A DNA stretch of 64,000 bases. Source: Rachycentron canadum. Its lineage: Eukaryota; Chordata; Actinopteri; Carangiformes; Rachycentridae. Below, piece after piece: positions 39,447-51,800 of this stretch (positions are counted from its first letter, which is position 1; each line of letters opens with the position of its first letter). The notes beneath the pieces were generated by a model. The model worked only from the letters and a program-made list of their open reading frames with translations. It was not told the origin of the DNA and ran no database searches. The translations under genes were made by a program, and so were the position numbers. The stretch lies in NCBI GenBank assembly GCA_038496675.1, contig CM076653.1, forward strand, positions 10,213,210-10,277,209, in the 5' to 3' direction.

Positions 39447-42400
39447 CTAATCCAGCCTGGAGCCATAGACCTCCACCTCGCACACACTCAGGAACTCCTC
39501 CCTGCCCGGGATGACCACGTTAACGTAGCGACCGTCCATCCCATTACACTGGAACTCAGCCACGGCGCTTGCAGGGATACTGGTGATCACAGCACACCTG
39601 GAAGAGGAGGCAGGGATCACTGTTAAAAAGGCTGTTTAAATAAATGAAACATTAGAATTAAAGAAATAAACTATAGCGCTTTCAACGCATCCATCTGTGT
39701 CTACCTATATATTCTTTTCAACATCTACTGACAGTAAAATAAAATAACGACATATATAGTTATAATGATTAAATATTGTATCACATTAAGGACATAATTA
39801 TATTAATAGAAGCAAAGCAAGATAAGAGAATAATAAATAAAACAACATGGTGTGTTTTTGTTTGACATTACAAACATAGTGACGGGTAATTTATGTCATA
39901 GTTTAGTTTCTCATGACAACCAGTGTACAGTCGTCCTTTGTTTAACACCTAATCCGATCTAAACAAGGACAGTTAATGTTTTATAAGTCGAAATAAAAGT
40001 TGGAATTGTGAAACAATATGTTTTTGGTTATAGTAAACCTACAATAATAGCGTTTGGCCACTGGGGGGCAGCACAAGCACCAGTAAATATAAAAATAAAT
40101 ATGACAGATTTCTCATAAGGTTGTCTTGGCAAATGTAGGAAACAATTGTCTACACATCCTGTGTCTCATGAGCAATGATTATGGGTTGTATTTCAGGCGA
40201 CCTGATGAAGGTAAATCCAGCATTGACTCTCCTGTCAACTTTGTCTCCAACAACTTAACTAAATGCTCCACTGTGTTTGTCTGCCCTCTGGTGGTGGGAA
40301 GGCAGACAGTGGCTTTATCAGAGCTGCTGCTGTAGCTGGAGAAATGCTATGAAAGATAGATAGAGAAACTACTACTACTAAAAAACCAAAACAAGGAGCA
40401 TAAAGACACTAAAAAGTCAGAGCTCCACAGAGATAGACAATGCTCTTTTCTACAGGGCACTGCAACTTAAGAAAACACTTGCAAATAGAAAAGAGTATTT
40501 ACAGCACGTGTTGAAGATGTTTTTTTTTTTTAATTTCCTTTTGTCTTTTCCTTGCATCTGTTTTCTTAAGTCGCGTTGCTTTGAGCTCTTAGGGCCACCG
40601 TACATTTCACCTTAACACCACCCACTGTCAAAATAAGAATCCACAGCCATGCTAGCAGCTCTGTGAGACTGCACATTTAGCTTTGGGCTACATGCTAACA
40701 TCAGCATGGTACCATGTTTACCATGCTAACAATTGCTGATGAGGATAAAACACAGGTTTGAAGATATTTGGTCAGAAACCAAAGTGCTGGACAAATTGAA
40801 ATTTTGGCCTTGGGATCATTCATCCAGAGGGGGCATGAATGTCTGAATCAAAATCCTTGGCATGCCATCCAAATATTTCAATACAAAACCAGGGGATTCA
40901 TCCTCTGAGGACCATGAACATCTTTTAAAAAAAATATTACAACCATATAGCAGTTGAGATATTTGGGTCCGTTCCCTAGCGTGGCTAAAAATATTGATCC
41001 AAGCTGCTAAAAGCTACATTGTGTTGAAATGCAACACGAAAGCATCTGGAAATATCCATCATGTAATGTCAACTACCTAGAATTGTTGTTGCCATTGTTT
41101 TCAAGAGAGTCCCCAATGCGGATCTCGGCTCCATGGAGTCGTTCTGGGTCTTCGTCCCTGTTTGTTATGTTCACAGAGAAAACTTTATAGGTTTTCCCCA
41201 GGTCCAGTCGCCACCAGGGGTTGATGTCATTCTTTGTGTGAGTGCAGGAGCCCAGGTCCCAGTTGCTGGCACGATTCCCATCTATGGCGTTGTATGCAGC
41301 ACCAAAGGAATACAATGAGGACTGTGTGGCTTTTCCATGGACTGCCAGGTTCTCTCCTGCAAAAACAACAATCACTCATTTCCATTTTTCCTTTGACTCA
41401 TTGAGGAAATGTCTTGATAATGAAGAATAGCGTTGCAGGATAAAATAAAGTAGTAGTAGTAGTAGTAGTAGTAAAGTAAAGGAAACCACCTCTTTCTTTA
41501 ATGCAAATGTAGCGTGTAAGCTTTTGTTTGCAGATGAGAAAAACTAATTCTCACCAGTTGGCGCTCGGTACCCGTAGACTTCCACTTCGCAGAGTGTAAG
41601 CATCCTCTTTGAACCTGGGAGAACCAAGGTCACGTAACGTCCCTCCACACGAGTTGTGAAGTTCACAGCCATCGTTTCCCCTGCGCCCATGACAGCAATC
41701 GTATTGATGCTACCAGAAAAACAGAGAGAAAAAGAAACAATCCTTTGAGGTTGAGTGATAACCTTAAGATTCATTTCATTTCTGCTCATTGAAGGTTTGG
41801 TTCTTAAAAGGGGATAAAACTGTGGCTTCAAGTCTTGACTGACTAAAAATCCAAACTGTACTAAAGAGCATGTTGTGCTACTCTACTCTATATGTTGAGA
41901 TAAGGACTTTAATTATATATATTTTTTTTAAAAAAACATTATTTATTCAACATTTCTGCTTTTAACAGCCTTTCCAGCCTAAAATGTCTCCACTTTGGAC
42001 AGATAGTGAATGCTCTCACGCGGTCTTTTAGGGCTTCTACACTGGGTAAATAACATGACTTGACAAAAGAGACAACTCCAGTTGTAGTGATACACGTTAC
42101 CAGACTGTGGTCTCTAGTTTCAAAAGGGTTTATAACAAAACAATTGTTATGATTAGAAAGTCTGAAGTGAGAGCTGCAGTTTAGACAAGAAAGAAATCTC
42201 ATTTGTGATCCGTCGTCACATTGTAATAAATTACTATTGTTTTTACATTTATAAGATATGTAAATGATGTAAGATATAATAGAATTTCTTGTTTTCACTC
42301 ACATTGGGTTGGTCAGACCATTTTTTTCTAAAGAGTTTCCGATGCGGATCTGCAGCCCGTTGATTCTGTGTTCACAGCAGTCTCCTCTGTTGGTGATGGC

Positions 42401-42865
42401 GACGGAGGTGATGATGTAGGTCTCCAGCAGGTCCACCCTCCACCAGGGGTTGGTGTGCTCATCGGTGTGGGTGCACGATCCGGCTCCAAAGGTGGAGTCA
42501 CGGTTTCCATCAATGGCGCTCTCGGCAGCCCCAAACATGTGCTCATAACGGTCTGACTGCGTCGCTTTCCCACGCAAGGCCACATTCTCTGTGAAGGGGA
42601 GAGTTGAAGGTTCAATCAGTACCTTCAATGACTAATAATTCAACCCACTGCGACTAAGCAGAATGCATGAAAATGGACAAAGCATGAACCCAAGCAACAC
42701 AACCAATGCATAAATGCTACAAGCTGCAAAGAAACAAAAAATATACAAGATAAAGTTTCATTAAAAACTGAGGAACAATGAAGACGTAGGATCATAGTCA
42801 CCATAAGTAGAAGCTGAGTCTGTCCACATCAGGAGCAACAGAAGGAAAACACTGAGTTTCATCAT
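39447..42865 (-). CDS. Fucolectin: secreted tandem F-type lectin (5 coding exons)
   Basis: F-type lectins (eel agglutinin family, fucose-binding) are secreted innate-immune proteins that bind L-fucose on microbes or host glycans; teleosts often carry two domains in tandem. Coding exons in order on the minus strand: 42865-42802, 42588-42303, 41709-41555, 41356-41077, 39597-39447. All are GT-AG, phases agree, and the total is 311 codons plus stop. Residues 1-19 or so form a signal peptide (MMKLSVFLLLLLMWTDSAS). Domain 1 spans residues 22-168 and domain 2 residues 169-311. Each starts with ENxAxxGKATQS, contains AIDGNR, CTHT and NPWWR, and ends with CEVEVYG. Domain 1 has the full sugar-binding signature: His62, 26 residues, Arg89-x-Asp91, 4 residues, Arg96, with a vicinal Cys92-Cys93 pair. 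Domain 2 keeps His208 and Arg235, but the signature reads RDEDPER, one residue shorter and without the Cys pair. A second Met directly follows the first; either could initiate. Confidence 0.93.
41451..41473. repeat. (TAG)n microsatellite in a fucolectin intron
   Basis: A perfect TAG trinucleotide run lies in the intron between the domain 1 C-terminal exon and the domain 2 N-terminal exon. Confidence 0.9.
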
Positions 42866-43599
42866 TCTGGTTGAGAAAAAGACCATATTTAAAAAAAAAT
42901 AATAAAATACACTTCTGATTACTATTATTCATTATTAGTTAGAAATGTATTTTACTAGAAATGTGGAGCCATACAAACTGGGGCATCACAACTTTATGAA
43001 TACATCAGAAACACTCAATTGCCATGATTAAAAATTTGTTGTAAAAGGAGAGATCGCAGATGACTGATAAAAATCTGATATATCTCATTCCCAGGAGGAG
43101 AAATCATCAGCTAATACTTTACAAAATGATCAACAGAAGCTATTGGACTCCCTGCAAATTGACGAAACTCAGTGACAGTAACACATGCCGGAGATGAAGG
43201 GGCACTCTTGTACACAGAGATTGTGTTTTTTTTTCTGAATAAATCTCCCTTTTTCTTTTGGGTTTGGCCCAAACTATAACTGTCAAAACACGGGAGTTTG
43301 TCGTTTGCGCATTTTTATCAAAGGGACAAAACGAGTCTTTTAAAAAAAAAAAAAAAAAAGATGTTGCTGAGTCTGTTCTTGCAAAGTTGTTACCAAACTG
43401 TCTTGTTTGCTTGTTGTCTTTGCTACTTGGTTAATAAAACAGACGGAATGACAATTTGTAATCAATCTGTAATGGTAGATGAATAAATAAGTCAAGTCAA
43501 AAATATTAACAAAGAAAATAGTGGAGAGGATACACACAGAATAAACACAAATGAATCAAACAAGATGATCTGATGCTGCAAAGAAATGAAGGTTGTTAC

Positions 43600-43662
43600 C
43601 TGGAGAGCAGCAAGAAGTTCCCAAACTCCTAATGCCTCAGCTATTCCTCTCCTCTTTATATG
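43600..43662 (-). promoter_or_regulatory. TATA promoter and noncoding exon 1 of the fucolectin gene
   Basis: On the minus strand GCATATAAAGAGG gives a TATA box (TATAAA at 43660-43655). About 55 nt downstream is a clean donor, CTCCAG|GTAAC, with the exon ending at 43600. The next acceptor is CTCAACCAG one base before the first ATG (42865), so the first exon is short and untranslated. Upstream on the minus strand are two GATTGG (inverted CCAAT) sites at 43705-43710 and 43749-43754, and an AAATATTTGT forkhead-like site at about 43776-43785. These would suit a liver-expressed plasma lectin. Expression itself is inferred. Confidence 0.65.
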
Positions 43663-43997
43663 CATGTCTTTCTTCATCTCTGCCACAGTTCAACCAAAAA
43701 CCAACCAATCATCAGAAATCAGATCATATTTACAGATTCAGCTCTGATCCAATCACATTGTTTTGCTCCCATGCACAAATATTTCACTTCCCTATTTGTG
43801 ACTTACACCTTACATCAAGGGTTGGCCAAGAACATTTCCAGAAGTATGTCAGATTACACAATGGAGCAGTTTTTTTAACAACAGCATGGAGTCAAGAACT
43901 AATTAAACTAACCATAAACTGAGTATAGTCAGAATTATAGTTATAACTTCAGTGCACACGGTCACAGATATATGTCTGGTTAGTTAGCAACAAGGGT

Positions 43998-44262
43998 GGT
44001 ACAGTGGAGCAGTGGTTAGTTGTGTCATCTCGCAGCAAGAAGGTCCTATGGAGTTTGTACGTTCTCCCTGTGCCTGCGTGGGGTTCCTCTGGGTACTCTG
44101 GCTTCCTCCCACAGTCCACAGACGTGCAGGTTTAGGTTAATTGGTGACTCTTTATTGCCCGTAGTGCGTCTCAATATGTTGGCAATAGACCGGTGACCTG
44201 CGACCTGTCCAGCGTTCACAACCCTGCACGGATAAGCGGGAGAGATAATGGATGAATGGATT
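43998..44262 (+). mobile_element. tRNA-derived SINE-like repeat
   Basis: The element opens GGTGGTACAGTGGAGCAGTG GTTAG, an A-box-like head. It contains the common teleost blocks GTTCTCCCTGTGCCTGCGTG and CTTCCTCCCACAGTCCACAG. Next come TTAGGTTAATTGGTGACTC and CGACCTGTCCAG, and it ends in a GATAAGCGGGAGAGATAATG GATGAATGGA tail. I recognise it as a very abundant fish repeat but do not assign a library name. It lies between the lectin and nt5c3a genes. Confidence 0.8.
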
Positions 44263-45480
44263 TGCAACAGCCTACTGTGAAAAAAAAAAAAAAGTGTATC
44301 ATGCAGTAAAGGGGTTTTAAGGATGGGATTTGGGGGAAGACGGGTGGAGGCGGGAGGGTCTCAATGGGTGAGCATAAGTTGGACACAACAGCTGCAGCGG
44401 TCAGCCGCAGAGCTCCCAAAGTACAAAGTAGTTGGGGTGGTTAAAAGTAACTACAAAAATACAAAAAATGCTTAGTTTAGCAGATTTTTGCATTGCACAA
44501 TAATATGCAATTTCCCTAGTACTGTGTGATGTGTCGATTAAATGTCCATTTCAACACTTTGAATCTTTAAACTTCTGCTACTTCTCTTTTTTGCTCTGAT
44601 CACACAAACAGCTTACCACGAATATTATGGTGTCTAGTATGTGGTTATGCTTTATTCAGATTATGACCCACAATGAAACACTACAGGGGGTTAATGCTAT
44701 TTTACATAAACTTAGATCTTGGTAATTAAATAATTTCTGTTCTGGAAGAAGGTTGGGAGGTATGGGAGTGCTATAAGCTCAGGAGCATATACAGTAATGA
44801 GCCAATGGTTCTGATATGTAAATTAAAAAAAAAGCCTGTACGCACTGTACACGACATGAGCCTCTACATCGGAGCATATAGAAGGATCTCAGCTCAGAAA
44901 TGTAAAAATTAAAGAAAAATAAAAACGGTTAGCAAATGGGTGACTTCACTGTAGGTTGACACTTGGCACAAGCACCATAACACACAATGTTAAGGGTTGT
45001 AGTATTGGAAATAATTGGACTCTGCTTCACATTATCAGTGATGTAATGTACGTATGGACTTTGTTTTGGTAACTGGTATGTGTGAATATTAAAATTTACT
45101 GGAAACATTTGAACATGTAATAATTTATTGTCCTCAACAAGAAAGACACTAATTCAAATGCAAATTGGAAAATGGTCACAATTAAATTTGAGATTAAAAT
45201 ATTGCTACAGTTGAAAATGTAGGATATAGAGCTTTATTCATATTTTTGGAAAATTTTTGTTATTAGTTCTTCTTCTTCGTTTTCTTCTCCTTCTTCTTCG
45301 TTTTCTTCTTCTTCTTCTGAAATGGAGCGCGAACCGGACTTTTGTTTTGGTGTTTCCTTCGCTAACGGAAGTCTTTTGTTGTAAAATTTTTGCAACATGC
45401 AACATGGGTTGTTGTTGGTAAAGGGCGAAACGGGAAACATCCTTGAATGAGCTGAATAATTTTGACCGGTGACTTTCAGA
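44263..45480. other. Intergenic sequence between fucolectin and nt5c3a
   Basis: No gene is visible. The two genes are divergently oriented here (lectin on minus, nt5c3a on plus), about 2.2 kb between the lectin TATA box and the nt5c3a start codon. A CTT/CTTCTT-rich run lies at about 45267-45320. Confidence 0.6.
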
Positions 45481-45894
45481 GAGGAGACTCCCGTATCAGA
45501 GGTAACACGGTGAATTTGGTGCGAGTGAACGTTTAGAAAGATTGTTAGCCTACACTGACAGGTTTGCTAGCTTGTTGCCAAGCAACGTACTTAACGTTAA
45601 ATGAATGTCTGTGTCAAATAACGTTAGTTTAATGTCTAATGTCCGTGTGATGTGTGATTTAAGAGTTGTTAATATTTTGATATTTCCGACCGATTTAATT
45701 TAATGTATAGTTTTCATAGCTATAAAATCGTAGTTTTTTTTTTTTGTTTTGTTTTTTTCTCTTTTGAACAGCTAGAGTGAGTGCTCTTTGTTTGTATAGA
45801 CGATCTTCGGCCGCGGGTTGCACCAGTGGGGAAGGCGGGACCGAGCGCACTCTCCGGGGCGGCGGGCTGATCGGCGAAGGAGCGGCGGACCGTT
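45480..45894 (+). promoter_or_regulatory. nt5c3a: Main CpG-rich promoter and 5' leader of nt5c3a
   Basis: The sequence becomes CpG-rich from about 45785 through coding exon 1. A long T-rich tract ending TTTTGAACAG at 45771 looks like a splice acceptor, and CAGAGGTAACA near 45498-45508 could be its donor, so a 5' UTR intron is possible. No TATA box lies at the expected distance. The transcription start is not determined. Confidence 0.45.
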
Positions 45895-48800
45895 ATGGAC
45901 AGGACGGCCGTGGTAAAAGTCGGGGCCGCGGCCAGTGCCAGTGTCTGCGCTCTGTTCGGCGGAGTGGTCCTGGCCCAGTACATCGTCGCCAAGAAGAAAC
46001 GAGCGGGCAAGAAAACCAGGATCATAGAGATGGTGAGTAACAACACACGAGGTCTGTCAAGGATAGGATCGGAACCAGGAAGTGGAGAATAAGGGCTTTC
46101 ACAATAAAAGTGCACACGCGTTCACATCTCTACCAGTGTGGATCTTGACAGCAGTTGTAATTTCAGTTTCACTAAAATTAAGGGTTGAGGGATTATTGAA
46201 TTTTAGGTGCTTTCCCGAGTTTCACGTGTAAGCAGTGATTAATATTTCCACTGCCGGTTAATCTGCTCAAGAGTTTTGCTTAATTGATCAGTTTTGTTTG
46301 CAAAGTTTCACAAAACAGTTTAAGGTTCATGCTATAAATTGATATAATTCATGACTGCCATGATTCTTCGACTAATCATCACATGTCAAGAAAGAGACAT
46401 GTAAATGAAATGAATGGATAATTTTCATAGTCTTCTGTCTTTTTTATTGATGAGCTGATCAGCAGATTCATAATTAATCTACAGTGAAGTAAAGTGTTGT
46501 CTGCAGCCCTAATGTATCTGTTATATATATATATATATATAAACCAAATTGTACATACAAATTAAGGAACCACTAAATATTTAAGTTGGTTCTGGAAGTA
46601 AATTACTCAGTTATGACCTTTATTGCCTTTATTTTGAAAGCCATGGCCAGAAACAACGCCGTCCTCTTGGTATCTTGACTGTAGTCGGACCTGCACGATG
46701 TTTTTTTGCGCAGGCGCAGATGTTCTGCAAAACGGCAGCTGAATTTAGAGGTCACCAAGCAGAGAGAGCTGCAGTCTTTTAGTCTGAGAGCAGGAAGCTC
46801 TGGCTGAGCCTGTGTGTCAGTGATGCTCCATACAACCCTGTCACTGTCCTCCAAACAGCCTCCTCCTGCTGCTTGTTGTTGAGCGGACACCATGCAGGTT
46901 ATGAAAGCTGCTGCAGCACACACACTCAGCCCAGCTGTCTAACCAGTCCCTCAATAGTCAGGCTCCGATCCTGTCCTCTACACAAACTGCACAATATTAG
47001 AGAAACAGGACAAAAATGTAATATGTCTAGATTCATGCGATCCACATCTTTCTGTTATTCAGTGTGTATCACTGTTGGGTCATTGTTATACATTGGAGCT
47101 TTCCTGATCTCTATTGAGTGGTTTAATTATATGTTATGTTATTATTCGTTTTTTGTATATCTGAAAATGTAGAAATTTATTGTCAGAAAAAAGCTGAAGA
47201 AAACATACGATGAACTTGAGATACTGAAGCTGCAGCTGTAAAAAAGGCGATGCTATACACAGTTTCTACATGTAAACATATGATTCATCTCTGAGTTATT
47301 TGGCTCCACCTACATTCCTGTTTCTATACACTGTCTAACTATGGGGACACACAAACACACCTGAGCTCATTTACACCATTTACAGTAGAGACAGTTGAGC
47401 GGTTGAGAGGCCGCGGCAGTCGGTTGCTCTGGCCGTGGACGACTGTTTATCGTTTTATTGCTTGTAAGTTCCCTGAGATGTTACCTCCTCATTGTGTCAC
47501 TCATTGTGCCACTTTGTCTCGCAAGAGTGTAAATTTTGAGGCTGGCTGTTTGCAGCAGTTTATCTGGTAGTGTGTGACCGAAAAACCTTTCATTTAATGT
47601 AAAATAAAACTTAATTTGTTCCCCCTTCTTTTCCAAGCACTTTGCTTTATTCTAACATTAAATCAACAATGATTGGATGATTTACACATAGTTGTTTGCA
47701 TCATTGTTGATTTACCGAAATCAAACGTTTAACCGCCAATTTGTGAAATACAAGTTGTGAAATAAATCAAAGTAAGCTGGTGAAAAGAGGCCAAACTCTG
47801 AGGTATTTGTAACGACTGTGAGTTTGTGCGCAAACTGTGAGCAGCTCAGTAAACGCATCAGCTGACGCCAAAATATGTTCACAACAGAGTGAGAAAGAGA
47901 GGGTCTGGGGAGGCTGCTTGGACGTCTGTGTCTCATCTCCTCCGTGCTGATGTGATTCAGAGCTTCCCAAATAAATTTAGATGCCGTTTTAAGCCTTTTT
48001 TTTTGTTTATTTTCAGTTAATGGTGCAGGTTATTTCCTGTATGAATCCCTCAAACCGAGACTCTCGTGACAAAACGATGAAGGAAAAGACTGAAAAAAAG
48101 ACACGCTGTCCAAGCTGCAGGGCAACAAACAGCCCTTTGTTATCTTTGCTCTTGTGCTAATCTGGTTAAACTGGATGATGTAGTGGCCGCTGTGGCTGCT
48201 GTACAGAGACAGTCATCTGTTTCAAGCCTTGATCTTCAATTTGTGACCATCTGCTTTCAATGATACTGTGGAAGGAGAAGAACAAACATCCACTCCAAAC
48301 CCCAGGAGACCAAAACCATTCGACAGCACCTCAGTGACGCATTTCATTTTCTGTCCTGGGGCAAACTCTTGTATGGAGATTCCTTTCTGCTCAAACCTTT
48401 TAAGACTCAATCTGTGTCATTTCAGAAATACTTTGGCTTCACACAAAAACAACACATTCTTTTCTTCATTGCCAAACACCACTGTGGTCTCTTTTATTTT
48501 TGTTTACAGTAGATCTGTTTGTTACTGGCAAGATCTGCTGGTTGTTACGTGTTTGTTTGGTCACGCTGCAGCGTCTTCCAAATGAAGGGGGTCAAAGGTC
48601 ACCTCATTATTATTTATGATAGCAATTATTTAGTTTCTTTGCAATTGTCTAAGTAGAAAAAGGAGATGTTCATAAAATGAAAAATGTTTCTTAACTTTGT
48701 TTCATGATATGACATACTTCTATTTTCTGTGCGATATCAAAGTGAAATTATTCTACTGTGCAACTACGCTATATACTGTAGCATTTATATTTATATCATA

Positions 48801-51800
48801 TTTTATTGTATATATTTTTATAGTTGTCATAAATTCTAGAATAAGTATATATTTTGACATATTTTTACACTTTATGTTTATGTTTTATCTTTTATAGATT
48901 TGTTTTTGTACAGAATCTTATTTCTTTTTCTCTGTTCTATGCTGTTAACATTTTGATTCATTTTCCCCTGAGGATCAATAAACTATTCAGGTTCTGATTC
49001 TGAAAGAGCAGAGTCGATCCATCTGTGCAGCAGAGGAAGGACCATCTTTTCACACATAGCCAGAATTTCACTCTACACGTATGTTTGCAGTTTCGTGCTT
49101 TGCGTGCTTGTTCTCCTCCCAATGGCTGGATTTTCTCACAGCTTCCCCACAAACTTTCACAATTTCGCTGCCGTTACTGAATCTTGAAAATCACTTGGTT
49201 CTCAATAGGCGTCTTGTTGAGATCAGTCATACAAACTGCGGGGAAGAAGAAAAAGAAGACATTCTTACATTCTTCCCCCAAGAACATGCGCCACAGGAGT
49301 TGGCCGCAGATCAACCCACCAACTTTAATGTTTAATAGCTGACTACAGAGATTGTAAATATTAATATTTTGGTTCTGGTTCTTCCATTCTCCTTCACATT
49401 CATCTGTGATGTAGAGGTGTTTAAGAGTCCAGCTTATCAGACCCATGTTCAACAGCTTTCCTCTTAAGCTCCCTGTTTACAGTTTATCTGTTTTGCTCTG
49501 GGCCTGTTTTCACAAAGCAGTGAAAGTTTTCTCTTCTCTAAATCATTTTCAGAAAGATACTGAGACTAACTTTTACTCATGAAAAAGTAAAAAAGTTTAG
49601 AGTATGACTCAGCTCCTATAGCTGATGTCAATTCTTGATGAGTTGATAAAGGACCCGTCTGTGCTGGTGAAAACACATGCGCAACATCCTGCGGATGTTG
49701 TATACAACTCAAAATGGGAAATCGTAATAAAAAAACACACCTGTTATAGGCTACCTAACTAAGCCTACAGCCTATTAACCACCTGTTGTACCTAAACCTG
49801 TTGTAAAGTAGCTGTGGTCCCTGTGGGTTGAGGTTACATGGATATATACTGCCCCTCACCAAGTCACATCCAGCTGGAACATGATGCCAGACAGCTGCCT
49901 CAGGCCTCTGTCTATTGAGCTCCATGAATGCTGTGTAGATCCACTTAACAACATTGTCTAGAGCTGCACAGGTGCCATCAAATACAACCTGTTTGTTGAT
50001 CACATCAGGTGCCATGAAGCTGCTTTTTTTTCTCTGTAAGGGAATCGTATGACTTGTTCTCTGCTGTGGGGTCAGAGCTCATTCATTGTTTGGTGAATAG
50101 ATCAATTTACAGACAGCTGGGAGATCTCAAAGTTGTCGGCTCCAGGCCAAGGACTGATTCACCCCTTATCTTCAGGGGTTTCTCCTAAATCTGCAAGTTC
50201 AGAGCTACTTTTAGCCTTAAGACGCTTTGTTAATACAGACCCTGATTAATGAACTGAATACTGGCGATTAATGAGGCAGGGGATGAGTAATGACTGATAA
50301 GGAAATTGCTGAGTGAGTACTAGAAGAAGCTCAGTGTTATGCAAACCAAACACTTCCTGTTGTGCACTAGATGTTCCCTGTAACTATGAGTAGTATGTAG
50401 ATAAATAAGAATTGTGTCTAGACATGTATTTGAGTCCCTTCTGTGTCAGCAGCAGCCCCACACAGTCTGACTCAAGTTAACACTGAGCAGACACTGGGAC
50501 GTTCCTCAGTTTGTTCCTCTCCGGTAACGATCCTCTGAGTTTGTAATAAACATGGCCACGATCTGACTCCTGTCCCTCAATGATCCTGTTACTTGTTGCT
50601 GTTAATAGATTTTATTTTATTTTTTTTCCCTTCAGTGTTCTAATTGTTGGAAACGGCCGATGCCTCTCACGTTGTATGGCGCTCTGAATGATGCTATAAA
50701 TAAGTTTACATTTAGAATGAACCTTCTCACCTCAACTGCAGCCAAACGCCCGCTGAGCTCAGTCAGACAGGTCTTGGGTCCTGGTTGAGAAGGTGGGTAT
50801 AGTGAAAACCATCTCCTCTGAGGTTACACAAGTGCCAACCCTCCATGATGTCACCCATTTGTTTGTGAACTGCAGATTTGAAGCCTCCAGTTTGTAATTT
50901 ATCCATCTACGTTATTTGAAACCAGGAGAAATCATGTTTGGAGGAGAAGTACCTTTGTATTAAGATGGACGCTCTGCTCTTTATTTACCAGTTGCTAAGG
51001 TGAATTGCAGTATTGTAGGTCCAATGATTTCTTTCTTGTTTTTAATGTTTTGGTTTTTTTTATATTAACGACACACGTGTCTAAACTAAGAGGTGTGAGG
51101 TGCAAACGTGATGTTTTAATTATAGCGAGCCCTCTGGGAATGCTACACTTCCCTACTAGGTTTTTGTAGAGGTGGTTCATGTGATGTTATAGCAGGGAGA
51201 GTTCAGGTGAAACCAACTTTGTGCCCCAAATGTCCTAAGTCCTGCCAGTGAATCAGCGTACACGACACCAGGCTGCTGTCTGTTGTGAAGAAGGTGTACT
51301 TCTGGGGTAATTGAAGGAATCTGATAAAGTGTGCCCCCCCCCCCATTTGACCACTAGGGGGCAGACTTGAGCTTTACTAAATCAGCCCTCCTCTGTGTTT
51401 ATTTGTGACAACGCAACCTGAGAGACTTTGTTATTTGGAGTTTGCCACGTCCTTGGACTGTCTTTAAAGATGAATACACTATGTGAAAATAGGGTCACAA
51501 TGTAAAACCATAACCTTTGCAGGTCATATTATATGAAACATTGATAAGAGCAGATTATCAATGATTTAGAAGCAGAATGTGTAGAGATAAGTGAGACGCT
51601 GACGGCAATAATGATTCACACTTGACGCGTGGTTCTTCATTTATCTGGAGAACTGTATACAGCAGATCTTGTGGTTTGATCAGAATCAGACTCTTTTACA
51701 AATACTTGACTTGTGTGTTCCTGAGAAGGTTGATGAGGGACTCAGTGTTTTATATATCACTTCTAAGTTTTTGAACTGACTACAGCAGCAGAATGAGCCC

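Noticed and set aside
45777..46040. An 87-codon + strand frame overlapping nt5c3a exon 1
   Set aside because: It is another frame of the CpG-rich leader and exon 1; the 45895 start matches the NT5C3A long-isoform N-terminus.
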